A stretch of DNA of 7,727 nucleotides from positions 1-7,727 of the forward strand of contig PKUY01000418.1 in assembly GCA_003131705.1 (NCBI GenBank). Reading direction: 5' to 3'. Position numbers and translations under genes: made by a program. Origin of the DNA: Acidobacteriota bacterium (GTDB lineage: Bacteria; Acidobacteriota; Terriglobia; Acidiferrales; UBA7541). Positions 1 to 6,138 of this stretch are shown here, piece by piece. Below the pieces are notes generated by a model, which saw only the letters and a program-made list of their open reading frames with translations, did no database searches and was not told where the DNA came from. Each line of letters opens with the position of its first letter. The stretch's first letter is position 1.

Positions 1-670
1 CAACCTTCGGCCCAACAATTTCAGCGTCGCGAATCGCAAAATTGCCCAGCGAGAAATCATTCGCGAGAGCGCTGAGAACGCCGGGAGTGACGCCGTCCAC
101 GTTCTTAAGTTCATCGAAACTGGTGATGACGCCGCTGTGATCGGTGTCGCGCGCGGAGGCGAGCCGGGAGGCGAGTTGATTGTAGCGATCTCCAGCGTTG
201 GTGCCGACCGCAAGCGGATCCCGTTGGGTGAGCTCGGTAGCAAGTCCCGATTGCGTAATTGAGTTGAAGTCTGGTTTGCCGGATTTATCGGTGCCAAAAG
301 TGGCGTAGAGGACATCTAGGATTTTCTGTTTGCCTGCATCCAGCGACTCCTCACCCTGGCTCTGTTCCAGACCGATCACCACGTCATTTTGTGAACCAAT
401 ATTTCGGGAGTCGCTGATGCCCTGGATCGTGCTGTTCGGCAAACCGGCTTGCGCGAGTCCCTTGCGAATTTGGTCGATGGGCGGCTTGCCGGCAAAGCGA
501 ACATAGACGAGCGTGCCACCGCGGAAGTCAATCCCGTAAAGCGTTCCGTGATTCGACACCACGGTTCTGTAGATGGAGACCCATCCGATGGCCAGCAGGA
601 ACAGGGACAGAGCGACAAAGTACTTCGCCTTCCCTACCCAATCAACATTTACGTTGTGGAAAATCTCCAT
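1..670 (-). CDS. secF: SecF, protein translocase subunit (partial, N-terminal 223 residues)
   Basis: SecF pairs with SecD in the inner membrane and uses the proton gradient to help complete preprotein export through SecYEG. The frame starts at an ATG (668-670) and stays open to the left edge, so the C-terminal membrane half is missing from the window. Visible parts: a short cytoplasmic N-terminus, a first transmembrane helix at about residues 17-34 (FVALSLFLLAIGWVSIY), the conserved GIDFRGG motif at residues 46-52 and a VGPKV motif at 219-223, which in the family directly precedes the second membrane helix. Between the last two lie about 166 residues of periplasmic domain, clearly longer than the roughly 85 in E. 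coli SecF. The gene follows secD on the same strand after 90 nt. The Shine-Dalgarno is weak (GGTGGGATTAGG just before the ATG). Identity is secure from motifs and gene order. Confidence 0.95.
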   Translation of the reverse strand, partial: MEIFHNVNVDWVGKAKYFVALSLFLLAIGWVSIYRTVVSNHGTLYGIDFRGGTLVYVRFAGKPPIDQIRKGLAQAGLPNSTIQGISDSRNIGSQNDVVIGLEQSQGEESLDAGKQKILDVLYATFGTDKSGKPDFNSITQSGLATELTQRDPLAVGTNAGDRYNQLASRLASARDTDHSGVITSFDELKNVDGVTPGVLSALANDFSLGNFAIRDAEIVGPKV

Positions 671-760
671 GCCTAATCCCACCCGTCCAATTTGACACCG
701 CTTGCGTTACTTTGTGCCCGGTGACTGCGCTCCTAATTCTAGCTAGTTCTAGTACGAGCA
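671..760 (-). other. secD-secF intergenic spacer with clustered CTAG motifs
   Basis: This 90-nt gap separates the secD stop from the secF ATG. Its secD-proximal part holds three CTAG tetramers within 16 nt (739-754), including the self-complementary CTAGCTAG. A TAGAAT hexamer on the minus strand there resembles a -10 box, but I see no good -35 at 16-18 nt. A 5-bp inverted repeat GAGCA/TGCTC (756-770) spans the secD stop codon. No T-tract follows it, so it is not a clear terminator. The gap most likely keeps secD and secF in one transcript. Confidence 0.35.
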
Positions 761-2386
761 CTAAATGCTCAGTCGACCCTGCCTATCCATCCGCGAAACG
801 TGAAAGTCAAAAATTGCTCGCGACACGTAAATCGACGTGAACACATTGGCGAGCAACCCGATAACCAAGGTGACCGCGAAGCCTCGCACGGGGCCTGTGC
901 CGAAAAGAAATAGAAACACAGCAGATACGATCGTCGTGACGTGCGTGTCGATAATCGTCAGGAACGCCCGGTCGAAACCAATGTCCACAGCCGGGGCTGG
1001 GGCCTTCCCATTGCGTAATTCTTCTCGGATGCGCTCGAACACCAGAACGTTGGAATCGACGCCCATACCAATGGTCAAAATCACGCCAGCGATACCCGGA
1101 AGCGTGAGCACGGCTCCCACGTATGCCATGAAAGCAACCAAGATCATCAAGTTCAGCACCAAGGCCACAACAGCATTGACACCGCTCAGACGATAATAGA
1201 ATACGAGAAAAATCATCACGACAATTATGCTGCCGAGCGAAGCTCGCACGCCTTCGCGAATCGAATCCGCGCCGAGTGAAGGTCCGACGGTGCGCTCCTC
1301 GAGATACTTGATCGAAGCCGGCAGCGCGCCGGCCCGAAGCACAAGCGCCAAGTCCTTGGCTGAATCCTCGCTGAAGTTCCCCGAAATCTGTCCGTTGTCT
1401 TCGATGCGCCCTCGAATCACCGGAGCGGTGTACACGTGATGATCGAGAACGATGGCCATTGCTTTACCGATGTTGTTTTGGGTGAAAGGGCCAAAACGCG
1501 CTGCGGCAGCCGTCGATAAGTGGAAATTTATTTCGAATTGGCCGGGATACTCGGTGCTGGGTTGCGGCGTCGCTCCTACAAGATCTTGTCCGGTAACGAT
1601 GGGAGCGCGGTCAAGGACATAGAAAACCTGTTGTGGCGGCCCCGAGCTCGACGTGCTGTCCGACCTGCCGGGAACAATCTCCGTTCCGGGAGGAAGAACT
1701 CCGCCGTGAGCAGCGAGTGCGGCGTTCTCGGAGGGATACGTCTGCGAATCAGCGACGAGCGTGAGCGCCAACTGCCCGCCAGCCTGAATCACCGACTTTG
1801 CGCGAGTTGGGTCGCCTTCTCCGGGAAGTTGGACCAGAATCTCGTCGTCGCTGCGACCGGTAAAAGCAACCGTGGGTTCGGTGAGGCCGAGTGCGTTAAT
1901 GCGACGCGTGATGGTTTCGAGCGATTGCTCCATCGTCTGGGTACGCAGATCTGCGATCACGGAAGGCTTGATGGCGAGCAGGTAGCCGTTCGTTTCGCCC
2001 GCGGCGGGAGCTGTGCTCCAATCCGTGAACTGATTGTTGACGAGATCGCGAAACTCGCCTGACGTCACCGGATCCACGCCGCGCACGAGAATGTGCGTAT
2101 CATCGACGCGCCGGATTTCGCTGAAGCCAATATTTTTGTCGTGAAGCTGTTTGGTGAGCTGATCGATCGTTTGGTCGCAACGCTGGCCGATGGCTTCTTC
2201 GATCTGCACCTGCAAGACAAGGTGACTGCCGCCTTTGAGATCGAGACCGAGCTGAATGCGATTCGCCAGATTGTCCTTCACCTGCGCCCACGAGGTCGGA
2301 AAAACGGGCAGTCCGATGACGCCATAAATACAAACGAGCACGACAATCAGGATTAAAACGAACTTCCACTTGAGCTGGGGATTCAT
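761..2386 (-). CDS. secD: SecD, protein translocase subunit
   Basis: SecD is the larger half of the SecDF proton-driven export motor acting on preproteins on the periplasmic side of SecYEG. The 541 residues show the full family layout. TM1 spans about residues 8-29 and the LGLDLKGG motif 46-53. The periplasmic P1 region runs to about 365, with a Ser/Pro/Gly-rich low-complexity stretch at 240-252. RTVGPSLG follows at 365-372, then five membrane helices. The loop motif GMGVDSNVLVFERIREE is at 440-456, where D444 matches the Asp implicated in proton coupling (E. coli D519). Length falls between the shorter Gram-positive forms and the longer E. coli protein (615 aa). The ATG at 2384-2386 is the first possible start after an in-frame stop. 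It lies 9 nt after the yajC stop. An AAGGAG sits inside the yajC end, 15 nt away, suggesting translational coupling. Confidence 0.98.
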   Translation of the reverse strand: MNPQLKWKFVLILIVVLVCIYGVIGLPVFPTSWAQVKDNLANRIQLGLDLKGGSHLVLQVQIEEAIGQRCDQTIDQLTKQLHDKNIGFSEIRRVDDTHILVRGVDPVTSGEFRDLVNNQFTDWSTAPAAGETNGYLLAIKPSVIADLRTQTMEQSLETITRRINALGLTEPTVAFTGRSDDEILVQLPGEGDPTRAKSVIQAGGQLALTLVADSQTYPSENAALAAHGGVLPPGTEIVPGRSDSTSSSGPPQQVFYVLDRAPIVTGQDLVGATPQPSTEYPGQFEINFHLSTAAAARFGPFTQNNIGKAMAIVLDHHVYTAPVIRGRIEDNGQISGNFSEDSAKDLALVLRAGALPASIKYLEERTVGPSLGADSIREGVRASLGSIIVVMIFLVFYYRLSGVNAVVALVLNLMILVAFMAYVGAVLTLPGIAGVILTIGMGVDSNVLVFERIREELRNGKAPAPAVDIGFDRAFLTIIDTHVTTIVSAVFLFLFGTGPVRGFAVTLVIGLLANVFTSIYVSRAIFDFHVSRMDRQGRLSI

Positions 2387-2395
2387 GCGGGCTGT

Positions 2396-2734
2396 CTAGC
2401 TCTCCTTGCTTTCAGCCTGCAGTCCTGCAATAGCGCCGCGTGAGATTTTGATTTTGACCTGCTCTGCAATGCGGAGTTGGATGGCATCGTCTTCAAGGCC
2501 GACAATCGTGCCGTATATACCACCGTTTGTCACGACCTTGTCGCCATTCTTCAGGTTCTTTAGCATCTCAGTGGCCTTTTTTTGGCGGCGCTGGGCGGGC
2601 ATGATCATCAGGAAATAAAAGATAGCCACAATTAGGATGATGGGGAGAAGGCCGCCCACTAAACTGGGACCGGACGGAGAGGAAGCCTGTAGCGCCGAAA
2701 GCGCTGGTACAGTGATGCTAAATATTGCGATCAT
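2396..2734 (-). CDS. yajC: YajC, preprotein translocase accessory subunit
   Basis: YajC is a small single-pass inner-membrane protein that associates with SecDF. Its exact role in export is still unclear in the family. From the chosen ATG (2732-2734) the product is 112 residues, the usual family size. One strong transmembrane helix spans residues 27-46 (LVGG...FLMIMP). It is followed by the hallmark MPAQRRQKKATEMLKNL and GDKVVTNGGIYGTIVG (about 64-79), then a small cytoplasmic domain ending in Lys-Glu-Ser. The frame continues upstream to an ATG at 2893, but that would overlap the end of tgt and add 53 unrelated residues. The internal ATG has an AAAAGG motif 4 nt before it. It lies in tgt-yajC-secD-secF order, so the assignment is firm. 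Confidence 0.95.
   Translation of the reverse strand: MIAIFSITVPALSALQASSPSGPSLVGGLLPIILIVAIFYFLMIMPAQRRQKKATEMLKNLKNGDKVVTNGGIYGTIVGLEDDAIQLRIAEQVKIKISRGAIAGLQAESKES
2402..2407 (-). promoter_or_regulatory. Shine-Dalgarno for secD embedded in the yajC end
   Basis: On the minus strand AAGGAG overlaps the last sense codons of yajC (Lys-Glu-Ser-stop). It is the only good ribosome-binding motif before the secD ATG. The 15-nt spacing is longer than usual, so coupled re-initiation by ribosomes finishing yajC is plausible. That coupling is inferred. Confidence 0.5.
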
Positions 2735-2758
2735 TTCGCCTTTTCCGAATCGTAAAGA

Positions 2759-2776
2759 CCTGCCGAGGCCGGCAGG
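2759..2776 (-). other. Inverted repeat between tgt and yajC
   Basis: A perfect 7-bp GC-rich stem (CCTGCCG / CGGCAGG) with a 4-nt loop lies in the 109-nt gap between the tgt stop and the yajC ATG, 24 nt before that ATG. On the transcribed (minus) strand it is followed by TCTTTACG, which is too short and mixed to be a confident intrinsic terminator. It could be a weak attenuator, an RNA-processing or stability element, or chance. I favour a transcript-level element inside a continuous operon. Confidence 0.35.
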
Positions 2777-2843
2777 ATATGAGAGCCATTCCCCGAAGAT
2801 ACTGCCCTGCCCTTGCCCGCACCCAGCGCTCGCTTGGGCTGGC

Positions 2844-3959
2844 CTACTTAAGGCGCGCCTGAAGGTCAGAGCGAAACTTTTCGAGCTTCCCAAAACGGAT
2901 AGCCTCGCGAATTTTGCGCATCATGTCAAGGTAAAAGTAAAGGTTGTGGTGGGTGTTCAAAATAATCGAGAGAAATTCTCCTGTGGAATAGAGATGCCGC
3001 AAGTAGGAACGCGTATACCGCTGGCAGACTGCGCACTGGCAATCTTCGTCAATCGGACGCGGGTCGGCAGCATATTGCGCATTGCGTATGAGGAGGCGGC
3101 CGTGCGACGTGAAAAGGCAGCCATGACGCGCGCTGCGCGTGGGAAGGACGCAGTCCATCATGTCCACGCCGAGGCCAACATAGTCGAGTATTTGTTCGGG
3201 CTTGCCCACTCCCATCAGGTAACGTGGGCGATTTTCCGGAAGGCGAGACGCCGCGATCTGCGTCATTTCGTAGGTGACAGCATGGGATTCACCAACCGCG
3301 AGACCTCCGATCGCATAGCCACGAAAATCGAGTTCGACAAGCGCATCCGCATTCTCGCGGCGCAGTGCGGTGTGCGTTCCGCCCTGGACGATGGCGAAAA
3401 CCATCTGCCGCTCGCCGTCTCCGTGTCGCGCGAAATAATCCCGTGATCGCCGGGCCCAATTAAGCGTTCGCGCGGCAGCCTCTCGCGCGCGCGATTCCGC
3501 GGCCGGCGCTTCGATGCATTCATCCAGTACCATGGCAATGTCGGCGCCAAGCGCGATCTGAACCTCCAGCGATTTCTCGGGAGAAAGAAAATGTTCAGAG
3601 CCATCCAGGTGAGAGCGGAAGGTGACGCCTTCGTCCGTTACTTTCCGCAGTTCGCTCAGGCTGAATACCTGGAAGCCGCCGGAATCGGTGAGAATCGGGC
3701 GTGGCCACGACATGAACTGGTGAAGGCCGCCCATTCTTCGGATCAATTCGTGGCCGGGACGCAGATAGAGATGGTATGTGTTGGCGAGGATTACTTGAGC
3801 GTCGAGATCTTCGAGATCCTGCTGTGTCTGGCCTTTTACCGTGGCTGCGGTGCCAACCGGCATGAACGCCGGCGTCTCGATCACGCCGTGGGGCGTGGTG
3901 AGACGCCCCAAGCGCGCACCGGTCGGATCGGTCGCCAGAACCTCGAAATGAAAACCCAT
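2844..3959 (-). CDS. tgt: Queuine tRNA-ribosyltransferase (tRNA-guanine transglycosylase)
   Basis: This enzyme exchanges guanine-34 for preQ1 in tRNAs with GUN anticodons, the committed tRNA step of queuosine synthesis in the cytoplasm. The 371-residue product matches the usual bacterial length (E. coli 375). Motifs in order: LTDSGGFQVFSL with the active-site Asp at 92, LDEC at 145-148 for base recognition, VQGG at 191-194, GGLAVGE at 219-224, and VDMMDCVLPTRSARHG with the nucleophilic Asp at 269. Zinc ligands are Cys307, Cys309, Cys312 and His338. The ATG at 3957-3959 is chosen because MGFHFEVLATDPTGARLG aligns with normal family N-termini. A start at 4025 would add 22 atypical residues and overlap the upstream gene. 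No clear Shine-Dalgarno precedes the ATG. It lies 14 nt after the Yip1-family gene and is followed by yajC, matching classic synteny. Confidence 0.97.
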   Translation of the reverse strand: MGFHFEVLATDPTGARLGRLTTPHGVIETPAFMPVGTAATVKGQTQQDLEDLDAQVILANTYHLYLRPGHELIRRMGGLHQFMSWPRPILTDSGGFQVFSLSELRKVTDEGVTFRSHLDGSEHFLSPEKSLEVQIALGADIAMVLDECIEAPAAESRAREAAARTLNWARRSRDYFARHGDGERQMVFAIVQGGTHTALRRENADALVELDFRGYAIGGLAVGESHAVTYEMTQIAASRLPENRPRYLMGVGKPEQILDYVGLGVDMMDCVLPTRSARHGCLFTSHGRLLIRNAQYAADPRPIDEDCQCAVCQRYTRSYLRHLYSTGEFLSIILNTHHNLYFYLDMMRKIREAIRFGKLEKFRSDLQARLK

Positions 3960-3973
3960 TTCGAGAAATTGTA

Positions 3974-4720
3974 TCAGGAGAAAGCAGCAGTGATACCGAC
4001 CTTCGCTACGACATACAGCAGCCAAGTAACAAAAATTGAGATGAACGCCTTCCCGAAAGAGAGTTTTTTCGGGGCCGCCGCGCTATAGCCAATCGCCATG
4101 AGGATCATGGTCCAGAAAGAGAAGACATCCAGAGCGCCAAGCAGGGCAACCATCCACTTTGGGGAATCGTTCGAAAGGAACGCGCCCGCGTTCGACGCTA
4201 TCAGATTCTGCAAATCCACCGTCGACGGATCTTTGAGAGCTATAACCAAGATCCCCAGCACTCCAGAAATCAGACCGGTCATTAAGGCATGAGACACAAT
4301 TCCCATGGAAGTGGAGAAGTTGAGCTTCGTGCCGAGCGCGAGGTTGAATATCCCCAGGAATATTGCGGCCAGGAATACAACCACAATAGCCGGGCCCAAG
4401 ATTGCTTCCGCATAGGCTACCGGCGGCGCGTATTTGAGTTGCGCGGCCAATGTTTGCTGTTGTCGCTCGGGGGATGCCTGCTGAAATTGGGAAGAGTTCT
4501 CGTTCTGGCGCTGGAAGAAGCCTGGCCATCCGCCGCGATGCGAAAAGAGTCCCACGACGCCGAGCGCGATCAGGCTCAGCAGCACCACAGGCAAAAACCA
4601 GTTCGGGCGGCGGGCGATCGATTCGAAGGTAGGTCTGGGGTTAAAGAGTGCGCCGAATATCCGGCCGACTGCATGAACAGATTCTGGCGCTTCCGCGGTC
4701 TGGGTGGTTGAGCTGGCCAT
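3974..4720 (-). CDS. Yip1-family integral membrane protein
   Basis: A 248-residue polytopic membrane protein that I assign to the Yip1/YIPF-like family. In bacteria this family has no settled function. The cytoplasmic N-terminus carries the family-typical signature RIFGALFNPRPTFESIARRP (20-39), followed by about five membrane helices (41-60, 106-130, 140-162, 189-212, 224-246). A Gln/Asn-rich hydrophilic loop at 70-94 separates the first two. The Gly/Ala-rich cores of helices 2-3 and the FGKAF segment before the last helix also fit. The ATG at 4718-4720 has a strong GAGGAG Shine-Dalgarno 7 nt upstream. The stop lies 14 nt before tgt, so the pair is probably co-transcribed. That does not prove a shared role. 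The membrane topology is clear and the family call moderately strong. Confidence 0.8.
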   Translation of the reverse strand: MASSTTQTAEAPESVHAVGRIFGALFNPRPTFESIARRPNWFLPVVLLSLIALGVVGLFSHRGGWPGFFQRQNENSSQFQQASPERQQQTLAAQLKYAPPVAYAEAILGPAIVVVFLAAIFLGIFNLALGTKLNFSTSMGIVSHALMTGLISGVLGILVIALKDPSTVDLQNLIASNAGAFLSNDSPKWMVALLGALDVFSFWTMILMAIGYSAAAPKKLSFGKAFISIFVTWLLYVVAKVGITAAFS

Positions 4721-4727
4721 TGATTCT

Positions 4728-4733
4728 CTCCTC
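4728..4733 (-). promoter_or_regulatory. Shine-Dalgarno of the Yip1-family gene
   Basis: GAGGAG on the minus strand sits 7 nt before the ATG at 4718-4720. It is the best ribosome-binding motif of the minus-strand cluster and supports that start. The rest of the 84-nt gap to the glycosyltransferase stop (4721-4804) contains a run of five T on the minus strand at about 4781-4785 without a good preceding hairpin. It has no convincing -35/-10 pair, so I call no promoter or terminator there. Confidence 0.7.
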
Positions 4734-4804
4734 TGCGATTGGATGGGCCCGGTTCTATCAGTGTTTACGCGCCGAAGGATAAAAAGTTACAGCGCGAACG
4801 GGGC

Positions 4805-6010
4805 CTATCGCTTCAGGATACGCGTGACATTTGGGGAGACGAGTTCGTAGCGGATGTTGCGCCAGCGGATGCGTTTCGTCAAGAGTGAGCTAACGAAATT
4901 CCATGTGAAGAGAAACGGAACGATCGGGGCAAGCGCGATCCAAACCCAGCTCCATTGGTTCAGCTGAGCTTTCCACTCCGGCAGCATTTCGTTTACGGCG
5001 ATCGTACGAAGGGCGCCCTTCAGCGCGGCGACGAGAATTACTACGAACGCCATGAGAGCCAGGTGGACCCAGGGATCGCCGCTGGGAATCGTAATCAAGA
5101 TCAGGAACGCCGCATAGATCATGGTCAGTGAATAGCTGACATGTGCGGCTGCGCCCATCAGCCATCGGCGAGAAGCGTACACACGCGTGATCAGAATTTG
5201 ACGGTTGGTAAATTCCAACAGACTCGACATCGTCCAGGGATGCGGGGTCGCAGCGAGGCATTCAGGGCAGAAGATGATCGGCTTGCCGGCTTCCTGCAGA
5301 GCACGTGTGAGGGCGAAATCATCGCTCACGGCGCCTAGCCACGCTTCCAGAACTCTTGCATCGTCGAAGGTTTTGACCCGAATTGCCGTGCCTCCGCCCC
5401 AGCAGAAATTTTCGCGGGGACGGCTGAGTAATGTGGCTATGGAAGCATTCCAGGCTGATGCGAGAGCGCTCGCAAATCCGCCCGCGCCGACCGCGCGGCT
5501 GGGAATCACCCATCGATAAGCAGTCGTCGCGCCGATGCGCGCGTCCTGCAACGGAGCCGCCAGCTTTGTGAGCCAACCGCGCGGCAAGCGGACGTCGGAG
5601 TCAACGAATACGAGAAGTTCGAATTTATCCGGCAGCGCCTCTACAGCTTTGCGGAGATTTTGAACTTTTTCGCCGCAATCTTCCGGCGGGCCGGCAATCA
5701 CGATATGCACGGGGCGCTCGGTGGCCGCTTTGACGCGCTCAACAATCTTGAGCGCGGGGTCAAGGCTGGTGGCGAGCGAAAAATAGATCTCGTACTGGGG
5801 ATAGTCAAGCCGCGTAAGTGCCGTAAGATTTTCCTCAAGCCCTGGCTCGTTGCCCTTGCAGGGGCAAATCACGGCAGCGACCGGAGCGTAAAATCCCGCA
5901 TGCGACGCGAGGCGCCCGCGCACCATGCGGAACCATTCGAAGCCGTCCCACAGCGAGTACAGACCGAGAGCGATCTGCAAGATGACCAGAATGTAGAAGA
6001 TATCCAACAC
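4805..6010 (-). CDS. Membrane-anchored glycosyltransferase, family 2/21-like
   Basis: Probably transfers a sugar from a nucleotide sugar to a lipid acceptor at the inner membrane. It resembles ceramide glucosyltransferase and HpnI-type enzymes, but acceptor and sugar cannot be read from sequence. With the GTG start (6008-6010) the product has 401 residues. An N-terminal membrane anchor (2-20) is followed by PVAAVICPCKGNEPGLEENL (43-62), a GT-A fold opening. The DxD metal/nucleotide motif is VDSDVR with Asp137 and Asp139. WGGGTAIR is at 204-211 and SDDFALTRAL with Asp230/231 at 229-238. Three C-terminal helices lie at about 287-309, 314-334 and 353-377. The usual (Q/R)xxRW motif is degenerate (RQILITRVY). 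The frame stays open upstream, with ATGs at 6118 and 6121 and beyond, but those would run through the divergent promoter at 6059-6087. No Shine-Dalgarno marks any candidate start, so the 5' end is uncertain. Confidence 0.85.
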   Translation of the reverse strand: MLDIFYILVILQIALGLYSLWDGFEWFRMVRGRLASHAGFYAPVAAVICPCKGNEPGLEENLTALTRLDYPQYEIYFSLATSLDPALKIVERVKAATERPVHIVIAGPPEDCGEKVQNLRKAVEALPDKFELLVFVDSDVRLPRGWLTKLAAPLQDARIGATTAYRWVIPSRAVGAGGFASALASAWNASIATLLSRPRENFCWGGGTAIRVKTFDDARVLEAWLGAVSDDFALTRALQEAGKPIIFCPECLAATPHPWTMSSLLEFTNRQILITRVYASRRWLMGAAAHVSYSLTMIYAAFLILITIPSGDPWVHLALMAFVVILVAALKGALRTIAVNEMLPEWKAQLNQWSWVWIALAPIVPFLFTWNFVSSLLTKRIRWRNIRYELVSPNVTRILKR

Positions 6011-6058
6011 AGTGGCGAGAATAGCAAAATCAGGTCGGGAGTGGGATTTCTGCCCAGG

Positions 6059-6087
6059 TTGACTTGCCAAATACGCACGGTTAGAAT
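6059..6087 (+). promoter_or_regulatory. Sigma70-type promoter for the methyltransferase gene
   Basis: TTGACT (6059-6064) and TAGAAT (6082-6087) are each one mismatch from the TTGACA/TATAAT consensus, with an ideal 17-nt spacer. The start point would fall near 6094, giving a leader of about 45 nt that contains the AGGGAG ribosome-binding site. It is the best promoter match noticed in the window. Its position between divergent genes supports both the methyltransferase start and a downstream start for the glycosyltransferase. Confidence 0.7.
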
Positions 6088-6127
6088 CCCGGCAATTCGC
6101 AGAGCCTTGCCAGCGCATCATTATCTC

Positions 6128-6133
6128 AGGGAG
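6128..6133 (+). promoter_or_regulatory. Shine-Dalgarno of the methyltransferase gene
   Basis: AGGGAG lies 5 nt before the ATG at 6139-6141. This is a good match and spacing, and it decides the start of the methyltransferase. Confidence 0.75.
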
Positions 6134-6138
6134 AAGCC

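Noticed and set aside
1520..2062. Plus-strand open frame (180 codons) antisense to secD
   Set aside because: It lies wholly within the conserved secD gene. The translation is rich in Arg/Ser/Gly without recognisable motifs and has no upstream ribosome-binding site.
2735..2893. Upstream extension of yajC to an ATG at 2893
   Set aside because: It would overlap the 3' end of tgt by about 50 nt and add 53 residues unlike any YajC N-terminus. The internal ATG gives the normal family length.
2637..3446. Long plus-strand open frame (269 codons) antisense to yajC and tgt
   Set aside because: It is opposite well identified tgt and yajC. Its translation shows no domain-like pattern, and it arises because codon bias of the true genes leaves the opposite strand open.
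3960..4025. Upstream extension of tgt to an ATG at 4025
   Set aside because: The extra 22 residues overlap the Yip1-family gene and do not match tRNA-guanine transglycosylase N-termini.
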